Below are positions 32,019 to 44,750 of a stretch of 64,000 nucleotides of DNA, one piece after another. This DNA is from Astragalus membranaceus (taxonomy: Eukaryota > Streptophyta > Magnoliopsida > Fabales > Fabaceae): assembly GCA_039519185.1 (NCBI GenBank), contig CM076847.1, positions 26,037,251 to 26,101,250 of the forward strand. The letters are read 5' to 3'. The first letter of the stretch is position 1, and every line of letters begins with the position of its first letter. A model generated the notes under the pieces. It saw only the letters and a program-made list of their open reading frames with translations, made no database searches and was not told the DNA's origin. The position numbers and the translations under genes were made by a program.

Positions 32019-35000
32019 GGTTGTGTTGCAGGTGTGCTTGAAAGCCAAGAGCTCAAAGTGGTATCTTGACAGCGGCTGTTCAAAGCACATGACAGGGGAC
32101 AAAGAAAAGTTCTCTCACTTGACTCCTAAAAGTAGTGGTTTTGTATCTTATGGCGACAACACAAAAGGTAAAATAATTGGTGTCGGCACTATCGGTAAGA
32201 AACCAAACCCAGTGATTGAAAATGTTTTATTAGTGGATGGCTTGAAACATAACTTGCTAAGTATTAGTCAACTGTGCGACAAAGGTAATAAAGTTGTGTT
32301 TAATTCTTCTATTTGCAAGGTAAAAAATACTGTGGACAAGCAAATCCTTTTTACTGGTGAAAGAGTTGGAAACACTTATACTGTTGATCTAAATGATCTA
32401 CCCTCAAATGATGCATGCTGTCTTATTAGTAAAGAGGATGAAACTTGGCTATGGCATAGGAGAGCAGCCCACATCCACATGGATCTTTTAAATAAACTTG
32501 CTCGTAAGGAATTAGTAATTGGCCTACCAAAGCTACATTTTGAAAAAGATAAATTATGCGATGCGTGCCAAAAAGGGAAACAAGTAAAGGTCTCTTTTAA
32601 ATCAAAAAATGTTATTTCTACAAACCGACCTTTACAACTTTTCCACATGGATTTATTTGGCCCATCTAGAACTATGAGTCTTGGTGGCAATTACTATGCA
32701 CTTGTTATTGTGGATGACTACTCTCGCTATACATGGACCTTGTTCATTTCTCATAAAAATGACGCTTTTGACGCTTTTCGAAAACTTGCTAAGATTATTC
32801 AAAACGAAAAAGGTTTAACTATAGCATCTATCCGAAGTGATCACGGTGGTGAGTTTCAAAATGAGGCTTTTGAAAACTTTTGCAATGAAAATGGTATTGA
32901 CCACACTTTTTCCTCCCCACGAACTCCTCAACAAAATGGAGTAGTGGAAAGGAAAAATAGGTCCCTTGAAGAGCTAGCGAGGACGATGCTCAATGAAACT
33001 AACCTTCCTAAGTATTTCTGGGCAGACGCGGTAAGCACCGCATGGTATGTAATGAATAGAGTCCTCATAAGGCCTATTCTAAAACAAACGCCCTATGAAA
33101 TTTACAAAGGAAGAAAGCCAAATATCTCCCACTTTCACGTATTCGGATGTAAGTGCTTTGTTTTGAATAATGGGAAGGACAATCTTGGTAAGTTTGATGC
33201 TAAAGCTGATGAGGGAATTTTTCTTGGATATTCCAACTCTAGTAAAGCTTTTAGAATTTATAATAAAAGAACCTTGTCTATAGAAGAATCAGTGCATGTT
33301 ACTTTTGATGAAACTGACCCCAAAATTGTAGTAGAAAAGAATGTTGATGATCTTGCAGAAATTTTGGGAAACAGTCTTCTAAAAGAATAGGACAAAAACA
33401 AGGAAGTTGAAGATCAATCACCTCATCAAGATCTACCTAAAGAATGGAGAATGCAAAAGGACCATCCTCTTGACAAAGTGATAGGTGATATCACAAAAGG
33501 GGTAACTACTCGAAACTCTCTAAAGAATGCATGTAACCATATGGCTTTTGTTTCTCAAATTGAACCAAACAACATTGATGAAGCTATTTTTGACGAACAT
33601 TGGACCCTTGCCATGCAAGAGGAATTAAATCAATTTGAAAGAAACTGTGTTTGGGAACTCACCCCAAAACCTAAAGACCATCTTGTGATTGGAACCAAAT
33701 GGGTTTTTCGGAACAAGCTTGATGAAAATGGTATTATTATTAGAAACAAAGCAAGACTTGTTGCCAAAGGTTACAATCAACAAGAGGGTATAGATTTTGA
33801 TGAAACCTATGCCCCCGTGGCTAGGCTAGAATCCATTCGCATGCTTCTTGCTTTTTCTTGCATCATGGATTTAAAACTTTTTCAAATGGACGTAAAAAGT
33901 GCGTTTTTAAATGGTTATATTCAAGAAGAGGTATATGTTGATCAACCCCCGGGTTTCACAAATTTTGAGTTTCCCGATCACGTTTTTAAACTGAAAAAGG
34001 CATTGTATGGGTTGAAACAAGCACCTCGAGCTTGGTATGATCGCTTAAGTAAATTTTTACTTGAAAAGGGTTTTGAAAGAGGCAAAGTTGATACAACACT
34101 TTTCATCAAACATTCAAATCATGACATTTTACTTGTTCAAATTTATGTTGATGACATTATCTTTGGAGCCACTAATGAAACTCTTTGTGAAGAATTTTCT
34201 AACATCATGCAAAGTGAATTTGAAATGTCCATGATGGGTGAGCTTCGATACTTTCTTGGATTACAAATCCATCAAACTAAGGAAGGTATTTTTGTAAATC
34301 AATCCAAGTACTGCAAAGAGCTTCTTAAGAAATTTGGTATGCACAATGCCAAAGAAATCTCAACTCCCATGAGTACATCATGCTCTCTTGACAAAGACGA
34401 GGAAGGTAAGTCGGTAGAGGTAAGCAAGTATAGAGGTATGATTGGCTCTCTTCTCTATCTCACTGCTAGTCGTCCTGATATTATGTTTAGTGTTTGTATG
34501 TGTGCACGTTTTCAAGCTAATCCAAAAGAATCTCATCTCTCTGCTGTCAAACGCATTATGAGATACCTCATTGGCACACAAAACATGGGTTTATGGTATC
34601 CTAAAGGGACGGATTGCACTTTGGTTGGGTACTCTGATTCTGACTTTGCAGGTTGTAAAATGGATAGAAAGAGCACCAGTGGAACGTGTCACTTGCTTGG
34701 AAATGCATTAGTATCATGGCACAGTAAGAAACAAGCAAGTGTAGCGCTATCCACCGCAGAAGCAGAATACGTTGCTGCAGGTAGTTGTTGTGCGCAAATA
34801 ATTTGGATGAAACAGCAATTAAATGATTTCGGTATGGATCTCAAAACAGTCCCAATTAAATGCGACAACACCAGTGCCATAAATCTCACAAAAAATCCGG
34901 TTTATCACTCACGGACAAAACACATTGAGATTAGGCACCATTTTATCAGAGATCATGTTCAAAAAGGTGATTGCGTAATTGAGTTTGTGGAAACATCTAA

Positions 35001-35097
35001 CCAACTTGGAGATATTTTTACTAAACCTTTGCCAAAAGAAAGTTTCTCTTTTATAAGAACTGAATTGGGAATTCTAAATCAATCATGCATTGAGTGA
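31927..35097 (+). pseudogene. pol: Sirevirus pol (PR-IN-RT-RNase H), one in-frame TAG
   Basis: One frame runs from inside gag to 35097, broken only by TAG at 33388-33390 between integrase and RT. Protease has DSG at 32068-32076 (DSGCSKHMTG). Integrase has the HHCC finger (HRRAAH ... CDAC), then D (32650), D (32839) and E (32947) as D-D35-E. RT has the YVDD box near 34144. RNase H follows (SDSDFAG, STAEAEY) and the end is QLGDIFTKPLP...CIE. The frame relation to gag may be a mutation or programmed frameshifting. Apart from these two points it looks complete. Confidence 0.92.
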
Positions 35098-35338
35098 ATA
35101 TATGCCTTAGACTGCCTATACTTGATTATTTTTCGCTTTTTGATAATGCCAAAAGGGGGAGAGTTATGTGATTTGCAGGTTTCAGGGGGAGTATTTTCTT
35201 AAATATTTACATATAGGAAGGGGGAGTATTATCTGCGCTTATCTCTGATATACACATTGTTATGAAATATTCTTATCTAACCCCTTCTTTAAGCAAATCC
35301 CTCCTAATGATGTTTGTCATCATCAAAAAGGGGGAGAA
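35098..35338 (+). promoter_or_regulatory. Sirevirus 3' region with three polypurine tracts
   Basis: AAAAGGGGGAGAG near 35152, AAGGGGGAGTATT near 35218 and AAAAAGGGGGAGAATG before the LTR at 35339, plus TCAGGGGGAGT near 35184. Multiple PPT-like runs in this region are known for Sireviruses. No envelope-like ORF is present. Confidence 0.75.
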
Positions 35339-36573
35339 TGTGAATATATGCCTTGACAGGAATAATCAGGTTTTGATGATTGACAAAAGAAGGGCAAAAA
35401 GGTCAAGACTGCAAAAAGCGGAAAAATGCAATCAAGCGACAGTCAAGAATTATTATATTGTTGTGTGTGTTTAGGACATTATTGTAAGTGAAAATAAAGC
35501 TCTCAAATATAAAATAAATCACACACTCACAAATGTTTTTCATATAAATAATTTTGCATGAAAATAGTTTTAAATAAATCCCATGCATGCAAATGATTTT
35601 TTGAAAAGCATATAATCGATTTATAGTATTTTCTATTGGCCACAAAATCGATTTTCAAGCACTCTCAAAAAGCCAAAAATCGATTCCTTATATCATATGT
35701 TGAAACATAAAATCGATTTTCAAGCTCACTCAAGAATCGATTCCTTTCCTTTTCATTTCACTTAAGAATCGATTCCTTCTCTTTTTTATTCTACTTCATA
35801 AATCGATTCCTTTCCTTTTCTTTTGTGGCTCACAAATCGATTCTCATGTTTATCAAAGCAAATAATCGATTCTCTCATGATTTAAACTAAATGCAAAATC
35901 GATTCCTTATCCTAGATCTATTCAAGCATGAAATCGATTATCCATCTTAGGCAATTCAGGCACACAATCGATTTCTACAATTCTTTATTTCACTCAACGG
36001 TCATATTTTCTATACGCCTATAAATAGCAGCCTCACTCTTCACTTTCATTTCACGACTCATTCTTGCAATCTGAGATCTATTATTCTTCTATCACTCTCA
36101 CTACTCTTACACTTGCAACTTTATTTTTGAGAGCTTTATATCTCACATAATTTGATATTGTATTACTGTGCGTCAACTTGTTTTATCCACACTATTGAGT
36201 GTGCCATCAAATCTCTTGGTTCTTGAAAGTTTTTTTTTTTGGGAGGTGATATCCCGGTGTTGTAAGTTCTTGATTGTAAAGGTTTCTAGCTGAACCTGTT
36301 TTAAAAGCTAGTGATTAGTTGAAATCCCTTGGAGCATTCCTCGGGGACTGGACGTAGGCCTGTGGTTTGGCCGAACCAGTATAAAACTCTTTGTGTCATC
36401 TTCTTCCCTTCATCTCCTTTATTTTTCTTGCAAGTTATTTTATTGCCTTATCACAGGTATTTAAATTCAAGCAACTTATTTGATCAAAATCTTTTAAAAA
36501 CTTTATTTTTAATCGCAATTTTTTAATTACACAATTCACCCCCCCTCTTGTGTTTGAAGTCACTTGGTCAACA
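35339..36573 (+). repeat. 3' LTR (1235 bp) of the Sirevirus
   Basis: Near-identical to 29069-30301: two extra A at the start, AAATAATCG for AAAGAATCG near 35864, CTAGTG for CTACTG near 36310. TATAAATA at 36019-36026. Confidence 0.95.
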
Positions 36574-36578
36574 ATACA

Positions 36579-39270
36579 AACTTCGGTGTGCTTCCTCTAA
36601 CACTTGTCTTTTATTGATCTCATCATCGAGCGCACAGATTCTACCGTTGAAACAATTGACTCCATCACTATCCATGGTAAAATCTGGAAATACCTTTTGT
36701 GAATGTAGCTTCACATCAACTTCCTGTGCTAAGCGTATAGAATCCCTTAGGGATCTAGAGATCCTCATATGGCTCAACACTAACCGGTTCCTCTCAATCT
36801 TGAATTCAGATTTGAGTCTCCAAAAGACTCCGATGATTCCATCCTATGCATCAGCTTCAACATTGGAATTTCTTGGATGATACTTCAACCCGAAGTCATA
36901 ATCCTTCGGAAATTCTACACACTTCTCTGCCTGCTATTCAGTTCATTCTGATCAAACAGATACCTTAAACTATTGTGACCACTAGAGACTTCGAAACGAG
37001 ACCCATACAGGTAACGTCCCCAAATCTTCAGTGCATACACAATAGATGCCAATTACAAATCATGAGTCTTCAATTGTCTGGATGCATAAGCTACCTCTTG
37101 TTGATTCTGCACAAGAACACCTCCTAAACCCTCCCCAGAAACATCGCCGTAAAATTTGGAATTTCAAAGACGGATCCGGAAGAATCAGGAATGGAGCAGA
37201 AGTCAACCAAACCTTCAATTCCTGAAAACATTCTTCACAATCAGCATCCCGCGTAAAAGGTTGACCCCTTACGAGTTAACCGAGTAAGTGGACAACCAAC
37301 TGTGAGGACCCTTTAACAAACCTCTTACAGTAACCGGCTAGACCCAGAAACTTTTGATCTCTGCGGCTGACGTCGGTCACTCCCATTCAACACCGCTTCC
37401 TTCTTACTGGGATCTACAGAAACTCCCGACTTGGGAAATCATATGTCCCAAAGACTTTACCTCTGACACCCAAAAATCACATTCCGAGGGTTTCGAGTAC
37501 AACTTATTTTCTCGGAGTACACTCAGAACAATGAGGAGATGTTGGATTTGCTTCTCAATGGTCTTCGAGCACATCGAGATACCCTCAATGAAAACGACTA
37601 CAAATTGATCTAGGTATTTGAGGAAAAACTCAGTTCAGGTAATCCATGAATACCGCTGGAGCATTAGGTAGACCAAAAGGCATCACTACTAACTCGTAAT
37701 GTCCATACCTAGTACGGAAAACTGTCTTCGGACTATCTAAGGCTCTTACTTTTGTTTGATGATGTCCTGACCTCAGATCAATTTTAGAAACACTGCAGCA
37801 CCTCAAATTACTCAAGCAACTCGTCTATCCTTGGTAAGGAATACTTATTCCTGATCGTCACTTTGTTGAGTTGTCGATAATCAATGCACGATCTCATGCT
37901 ACCATTTTTCCTTTCGACTAACCACACCAGAGCACTCCATTTCCTTGAATTCTCAAGAAACCTTTAATAAGTAACAATAGATATTGATCCCGTGCCAGGA
38001 ACCAATTCTACAGTAAACCCTACCTCTCGCTCTGGAGGTTCAGAAGAAACTTCATCGTGAAAACATCCAGAAAGTCATTCACAACCTGAATGTTCGCCAA
38101 ATCTAAACTAGTTTCAGTGGATGCAGATAACATACTAACATGTGCTTCCGCACCTTGGAATGAAGATTGACCGTCTAAGGTGAACTAGGTAACCGCTTCA
38201 GAATTTGTCTTAGACTATTCAACTGATTCCGAAGAGAAACTGATAGTTGATTAACACAGTCGATTGCAACATGATTTGCAGTCATCCAATCCATACCCAA
38301 AATGGTGTCCACACTTCTCATAGGCAAACAATAAATTCTACAACGAAATTTCTGCCTCCTATGACAAGTTGACAATTCTATACAAGGATTAAGTCTGTAC
38401 ACGACCCTTAGCAGCAGTTAAAATAGTCATCGGCTCGGATAGCGATGATAAGGCTAATCCCAACCGATTCACACGCGATCGGGATATACAGCAATAGGTT
38501 GTACCCGAACCATATAATATACTGACAGAGTTATTGAAAACTGATTCCATACCCCTCAGTAACTTGTCAGCAGTTGTAACTGCTTAAAGATCCAGAATGT
38601 TGACTCGTCCTTGCCTTGGAGCTACTTGTGACTCCTTGGAACTTTTCCTTACGGGGCACTCTTTACCATAGTGACCCTCTACTTTTCTATAATAGCACCG
38701 ATTAGATCTTCGCTTGCAATCACCGCTGTGAGACTTTCCACAGTTAGAACATCTTCTGACCTTTGAAGAATCAAAGAATTGCACCTGCTTTTCCTTTAAT
38801 GAAATTATCTTAGAACTTTCCATTCGGAGCTGATATTTCAACTACCTCCTTTCCTTTCCCATATTCCTCATGAGATCATCCTCGGCGACATAGGATGATT
38901 GCACCAAGGCAACATTATTGGTAGCAGTATAAGAACTGAGACCATAAATCATAAAAGCACTTATGCCCGTCTTAAACTTCTGCATTCTCCGTTTGTCATC
39001 CGAAGCTTACTTTACCACTTGGTAAAACTGAGACAACTTCTCAAACTTAGCGGTGTATCCTTCCACCGTAATGTCACCTTTCCTGAGGATGTATCGATTG
39101 GAGATTCCGACCTTGGTCGAGGATTGCGTCTTGATCATCCTTCCATAATTCCGCTTATGATGCACTAAGTATTAAGTTGATCAGGCTCAATGTCTCTTAG
39201 CATCACAAGTGTAATTACAACAAGGACTAACAAGGAATCGACTCAACCCTAAACTAAGTCCGACTAGGTC
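36579..39270 (-). pseudogene. decayed Tekay gag-pol (gag, PR, RT, IN start)
   Basis: On the minus strand: gag piece 39140-38580 with an internal stop and a CX2C...C knuckle region (CSNCGKSHSGDC, then CYYRKVEGHYGKEC, where the second Cys of the knuckle is lost). Protease/RT linker 38402-38175 (SVDTILGMDWM). RT 37815-37350 (SKIDLRSGHHQTKV, MPFGLPNAPAVFMDYLN). The catalytic box near 37590 reads FIEGIS where the family has a double Asp. RNase H-IN linker 36780-36568 (FNGRICALDDE, ILEEAHRSLYC-like), cut by the Sirevirus. Stops in every part make it inactive. Confidence 0.85.
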
Positions 39271-39275
39271 GAACT

Positions 39276-39287
39276 GCTCTGATACCA
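39276..39287 (-). promoter_or_regulatory. primer binding site of the Tekay element, tRNA-iMet type
   Basis: Plus-strand GCTCTGATACCA, i.e. TGGTATCAGAGC on the minus strand, two bases inside the 5' LTR. Confidence 0.9.
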
Positions 39288-39289
39288 AC

Positions 39290-41758
39290 TGTAACACCCC
39301 GGTATTTCTATCTACAAAAAAATACCCAAGTGCACCATAGTAACACATCAGAGATATATTTCCTGCTTAGACACTGAATATCACTATAAATTTTTCGCTG
39401 AATATAACCCAAACAGTCTTATTTACAACAAGACAATATGGTTCTCAGACCATACACCATCAGCAATTATAGTATTCAGCATCATACAAGAAAGCGGAAG
39501 AAAGATATACCTTAAATACATAATGTCTTAGTATACAGACAACAGAAGGGAAATAAGCTTAAACATAAAGCTAGGCTATCAGCAACCAGTCCGAGCTCAA
39601 CCTACTCGTGCCTCTTGGATTTCCGCTGTCCCTGTGTCTCTGTAAATCACCAACAATTAAACAGTGAGATACAATCTCAGTGAGTTCTACCGAAACCCCT
39701 ACTAACACTCTCGGTTCAGTTATGAAATCCGGTATTAATTCAATACGGCATCGGCTGCGCGAACGCTACCCCGATGGACCGCATAAAACATTTTAACAGA
39801 TTACCGCTGACGCGAACGAAGAACCCGGTAACCTGTTAGTCTAGTACGATACCGCTGACGCGAACGAAGAACCCGGTAAACGTACTACAAACAACATAAC
39901 ACCGCTGACGCGAACGCTGCAAGGCGGTGAACCCCCCCTACCAATAGTACCTTCTCCTATTGGCATGGAGCCTAGGTAAAAGGATCATGACTGCCTCCCC
40001 CTAGTATGTTAAATAATGGGTCGTCACCCAACTCGATATACTTTATACGTATATCTACAATACTATAAACCCACGGTCCATCAAATCAAACAATCAATGA
40101 AACACTTTAATCCACATTTTATAAAATCCAAGTTCACACTCGCACTCTAGTTGACCGCTTTTCGACACAATTTTCCATATCAAAAACAGTTTAGTTTTAC
40201 CTTAAAAATAGAATATTCAGTTAGGCCTCTGAATAAGCTTTCCAACGCATCTTAGAACACCTCAATCGGGTTCCCGGATCAAAAGTTATCGCGAAAATAA
40301 AAACAGTGAATAGTTGCTGAAAATCTGCAAAGCGTCGCGACGCGAACTGCGACCGTCGCGACGCGAAAAACGACAGAAACATTTTGCGTGACAAAACTGG
40401 GCCAGGTCGCGACGCGATGAGAACGGGTCGCGACGCGACCCTCTGCAGAAAAGTGCAGGTTTTCCGTTTTCTTGCGAAATTCGCTATTCCGCTCAATTCC
40501 GATTCTTGTTCCGATTAAAAACAGATTTAACAACCATAAAAACAGTTTCAGTCAAAGTCACGCAATCATTCAAGTCAGTCAAAAACTCATTCAAAACGGA
40601 TTTTATCAAAACGCGACATATTTCCCAATTAACGGTTTTTAAGTCAAAATCTTTCGAAATCAAATCACCGAAAATTACATTTCAACGCGACACAACTCGA
40701 GACTCGCTCCGATCGATTCCTAATCCAAAACAGACAATATCCAAAAATATTCCAGTCCAGCGAAAGCGATAAAACAGTTAATTAATAATTCGAAACATAA
40801 AATCCTAAACGTGAGTAGAACTCACCCTCGAAGCGTGTGCCGACACCGAGACTTCAAAATCACCGAGACTTCGCCAAATCACCGAGACTTTGCCAAATCA
40901 CCGAGACTTTCCGCGACACCGCTTTTCTGACAAAACCACACGAACGTTCCCCGCATAAACTTTCCATTCCGACGTCGCTCCAATCCGCTTCCAAAACTTT
41001 CCGCTCGATCACGAAACCTCTTTTTGACCGAAATGCCGAATTCCTTGAAATCTTCCCCGAACACTATTCATCTTCTTCCTCAAGCTCAAAATCACTATTC
41101 ATCCAAAAACCCCAAATTTGGATTCTCAAACCCTAACTCTCCCAACCTTCCAATCGAACATCAATCCGCTTTCCACCTTCATCGGGTTGCCTTCTAATCA
41201 TCCGTAAACCATCACATCATCATCAAAAACCGAAATCCTTCCCCAAACCTTCAATGTTCGAAAATGGCAAAGTGAGAGAAAGTGAGTTGATGATGAAAAT
41301 CTTGGAACCAAATCGAAGAGGAAGTAACGCTGAGCATTTTTCGTGTTGGACGGAAGTCGTTTTGATGAGCGGAATTACCCCCTTTTTCCTCTTCTTCTTC
41401 CTCCCCCTTTCTTTCTCTCTTCTTTTCTCTCCTTTCCTCTGTAACTCTCTCTCGCTGTTTCCTTTCTTTTCCTTCTTTCTTTCATTTCTTAGTTAATTCT
41501 CTTCTCCTTTCACACGCACACACTTATACATAAATATATATTTATTTAATATTTAAGTTGCAACGCGGTCAAATTACCATATCGATCGAAATCTCCTATT
41601 TCGATTCCAAAACTTCCTTGGTCCGTATTATCCGGTTAACGATCCGATGACAACCAATAAATAATTTTAGCACTCAGTAAATTTACCAGTCAAGTACTAA
41701 ATTAATTCAATTGGGTTAACATCCAAATAATTCGGTTAATTATTTTGCGGATGTTACA
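39290..41758 (-). repeat. 5' LTR (2469 bp) of the Tekay element
   Basis: Pairs with 25563-28030. It carries the same hairpin array (39749-39962), TCGCGACGCG motifs and predicted intron signals. Differences include a one-base C-run change near 39940 and scattered substitutions. Confidence 0.92.
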
Positions 41759-41763
41759 AACCG

Positions 41764-43081
41764 CGGGGCAAGCTCAGCCTGACATAGTTGTGAATGAAGT
41801 TGGAACGGGGAGGCCTCAAGCCCAGATTCAGATCCCAATCCCTGCTACTGCTCCAGGAACTCCGGCGGGTTTCAATTCGCCAATAACGGTTCATCCACAA
41901 GTACGGGGCCCAATTCCTCAGAATGTTTCTCACCCACACATGACTCCGGCCGTGGTATCAATGAATAACCCTCACTATGGTGCCGGTGGTTTCCCACAGA
42001 ATTACCTTGCTGAAGCTAGAAGTCAGTATCAGATGCTAGAAGAGAGATTAAGAGCTGTTGAAGGAGCAGGTTCCCAGGCCCGAAATGCCCATGAGTTGTG
42101 CTTGGTCCCTAATCTAGTCCTGCCTCCCAACTTCAAAGCACCAACTTTTGACAAATACAGAGGGACGACTTGCCCAGTCAGTCATGTGACAATGTACTGC
42201 CGGAAAATGACTGCCCATGCCCGTGATGATAACCTGATGATGCATTGCTTTCAGGAAAGTTTAGCTGGAGCTCCCCTTGACTGGTACATGCAGTTGGAGC
42301 CAACCAATATCCGCTGCTGGAAAGACATGGCGGATGCTTTTATTCGTCAATACCAGTACAACAATGATTTGGCTCCGGATAGGACTCAGCTACAATGCAT
42401 GTCTAAGAAGGATAATGAGTCGTTCAAGGAGTACGCTCAGAAGTGGAGGAACCTCGCTGCTCAAGTAAAACCCCCTCTACTGGACAAAGAAATGGTCCAC
42501 ATGTTTATGGAAACCCTTCCTGCGGTGTATTATGATAGGTTGGTTGGCAGCGTAGCCTCGAATTTCTCTGAGATGGTCGTCACAGGAGAAAGAGTAGAGA
42601 ACGACATGCGCAGCAGAAGAATAGCTCATGGCCCAACACCTCCTTCCAGTCAGAAAAAGCCTTTTTCTAGATCCCACAAGAAGAAAGAGGGTGAAACCAA
42701 TGCAATTATCGGAGCCAGTGGTCCATCACACAGCAATCCTCCGCAAGCTATTCCGGTTCCTTCTCAGGCACCACCTGCATAGCCATTTCAGTCAAACCAC
42801 CAGTACCGGAACTACAGTGAAAGGAAGCCTGTTGTCTTCGATCCTATTCCCATGTCCTACACGGACTTGTTCAATTATCTCATCGCCAATAAAGTAATCA
42901 ATACTCGTCAAATGAAGCCATACCAGCCTCCCTATCCCAGAGGATATAATGCAAATGCTACCTGCGCATTTCATTCCGGAGCAGTAGGTCATGTGGTGGA
43001 GGATTGTAAGGCATTCAAGTACGTGGTGCAAGACTTGATTGATGCGAAGAGCATATCATTTCAGCAACCCAATGTAACCAC
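41764..43081 (+). pseudogene. gag: Ogre A gag, central and C-terminal part
   Basis: Continues the frame of 25199-25562. The retrotransposon gag core is clear (FQESLAGAPLDWYMQLEP, WKDMADAFIRQYQYN, ESFKEYAQKWRNLAAQV, FMETLPAVYYDRLVGS). A TAG at 42780-42782 interrupts it; the frame then goes on with FDPIPMSYTDLFNYL and a C-X3-H-X4-H-X4-C-like motif (CAFHSGAVGHVVEDC) near 42962. It is cut again by Ogre B after ACCAC (43077-43081) and resumes in frame at 54346. Confidence 0.9.
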
Positions 43082-43454
43082 TGTCATACCCCAATTTTGT
43101 CCGGCTTAGGTCCAAACCCTAATTTTCCACACAAAAATAATAATAATAAAATGTATTGCATTTTGGACCCTAGAAACCATCCCAGAGTTTTTGAAATCAT
43201 TTTTAGGGTTAGAATGCACTTTTTGGGAAATTAGGGTTTTTAGGGTCAAAAAGGGCGTTTTGGTCATTTATCACCGAAGGTCTATGACTTTTAGTAGCTG
43301 AGAGATGAGTGTTTCAAAACATGCATGGTGCATCAAAATAGTTTTGAAAAATATTTCTAAAAATATTTTGGTTGAGGGCTTGAAATTAAAATCCTATACT
43401 TTTACAAAGATAATGGATTATGGTAATAGATTATGTGCCTGAATGTTTTCAGAG

Positions 43455-43844
43455 CACATAATCGATTACTCTCCTATCTTTACTAAAGCAAATAATCGAT
43501 TGTTTCCTTATTTACAACAATAAATCGATTATCCTAATCAATTAGGAAGCAAATAATCGATTAGCCTTCATTTGCACATCACACATAATCGATTATGAAG
43601 CAAATGGAAGTTTCCATATTTATCAAATAAATCGATTACTCCCTTCTTGTAACTAAGCATATAATCGATTACCACCTTTTTAGGAAGGTTGATAATCGAT
43701 TATACACTTGTTTTTCCTTCACACATAATCGATTATCCACTCAAAAATCAATGAGCCAATAATCGATTACATCTCCCAAGTTATTTCCAACATAATCGAT
43801 TACTCCGTTTCCTAAAATAGATCAAATCTGATTTCCTATAAATA
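43455..43844 (+). promoter_or_regulatory. ATCGAT array and TATA box of the Ogre B LTR
   Basis: Eleven AATCGATT sites, mostly TAATCGATTA, spaced about 27-37 bp apart, then CCTATAAATAGG. The second LTR repeats this at 52556-52941. Confidence 0.65.
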
Positions 43845-44465
43845 GGAAGCTCATTTCTCATTTCAAGACACGGATTTCACACATTTTCACCACCATTTCA
43901 CAACTTCTCTCTGACAGACACGCATTTTTCACGAGATCAGAGAAAAGACTCGTTTTTGCGAGATCCCTCACATTTTAAAAAAAAACTCTTCTACGCTTTA
44001 TTTTTCGCTCTATTCGTTCCGTTGGTCCGTCAGAGTCGATCTTCTGCAAGAGTTAGTCGGGATTTGCGTTCTTCAGATTTGCAATATCTGTCTTCATCAG
44101 AGGTATTTCAGTCTTTTCATTTGTTAATATTTAGTTATTGTGATCCATGTGATTTAAACTTAGCTATAGCATTTATCCACTCGTTCTTGTATATTATCGC
44201 CCATTGTTGATGACGAACCATTTGATTCCCACTTATGCCTAGTGCATCATGTTCTAAGTGGTGAAGATGGTCTCGGGTGATTCAGCTTGCCCCTTTTAAA
44301 CCCTTTCAAAAACATTTTTTAATTAGAACTACGTCGCTTTGATTCCCGTTTGGGATACGTAGGAGCGAGCCACGTTCTCGTCAAGCGCAACAAATAAAAA
44401 TTCTTTTCATCCCCATAAACAAATTATTTTCATAAAAACAAACAAAAAGAATCATTTTCAAACCC

Positions 44466-44750
44466 ATTGTTGCTAATAGCTCATCAGAGCCTCTGTTCGT
44501 TTAGCTATTAGTGGCAATGTCTTTTTCTCATAAGAATAATAAACGATGCATGGTCCATCATAACCTTTGTTAGTTTGATCATTGTGCAAATCAATCTTTT
44601 TCGAAAATCACTCTCAAAAAGATAATAAAAACAAGTTGTTATCAATAGTCCATCAGAACCTTTGTTCGTTTGACTGGCGGTACAACTCTTTTTGAGCATT
44701 TAGCAGTGATTCATCATAGCCTCTGCTAGTTTAATCATTTGCTAATGCTC
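44466..44750 (+). other. array of four hairpins with conserved CATCAGARCCTYTGTTCG-type loop (Ogre B)
   Basis: Hairpin 1: 44466-44480 pairs with 44504-44518 over 15 bp including G-U. Hairpin 2: GCATGGT/ATTGTGC (about 44548-44587), weakest. Hairpin 3: AGTTGT/ACAACT plus AGTC/GACT (about 44634-44686). Hairpin 4: 44694-44710 with 44734-44750, 16 bp with small bulges. All loops match CATCAKARCCTYTGYTMGTT while arms are unrelated. A fifth copy with stem CGAGTAG/CTACTCG is in the leader at 45797-45841. Repeated in the 3' LTR from 53563. Confidence 0.7.

Larger units (their letters stand above)
29069..36573 (+). mobile_element. Sirevirus (Ty1/copia, SIRE type), near-intact, TSD ATACA
   Basis: LTRs 29069-30301 and 35339-36573 differ at about three positions plus a 2-bp indel by eye. 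TSD ATACA at 29064-29068 and 36574-36578. The order gag, protease, integrase, RT, RNase H is typical of copia. Two visible lesions: a gag/pol frame change near 32018 and TAG at 33388-33390. No envelope-like ORF follows pol. It is the youngest long insertion on this branch and splits the Tekay integrase. Confidence 0.95.
25563..41758 (-). mobile_element. degenerate Tekay-type Ty3/gypsy element, TSD AACCG
   Basis: Minus-strand element with LTRs 39290-41758 (5') and 25563-28030 (3'), primer site 39287-39276 and PPT at about 28044-28031. Target duplication AACCG lies at 25558-25562 and 41759-41763, inside the Ogre A gag. Internal DNA (about 3.7 kb without the nested Sirevirus) holds only decayed gag, protease, RT and integrase pieces full of stops. 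LTRs differ at only about 15-17 positions plus one indel in 2.47 kb by eye. Confidence 0.92.

Noticed and set aside
35098..35338. Envelope-like ORF expected in some Sireviruses
   Set aside because: Only 240 bp between pol and the 3' LTR, with no long ORF.
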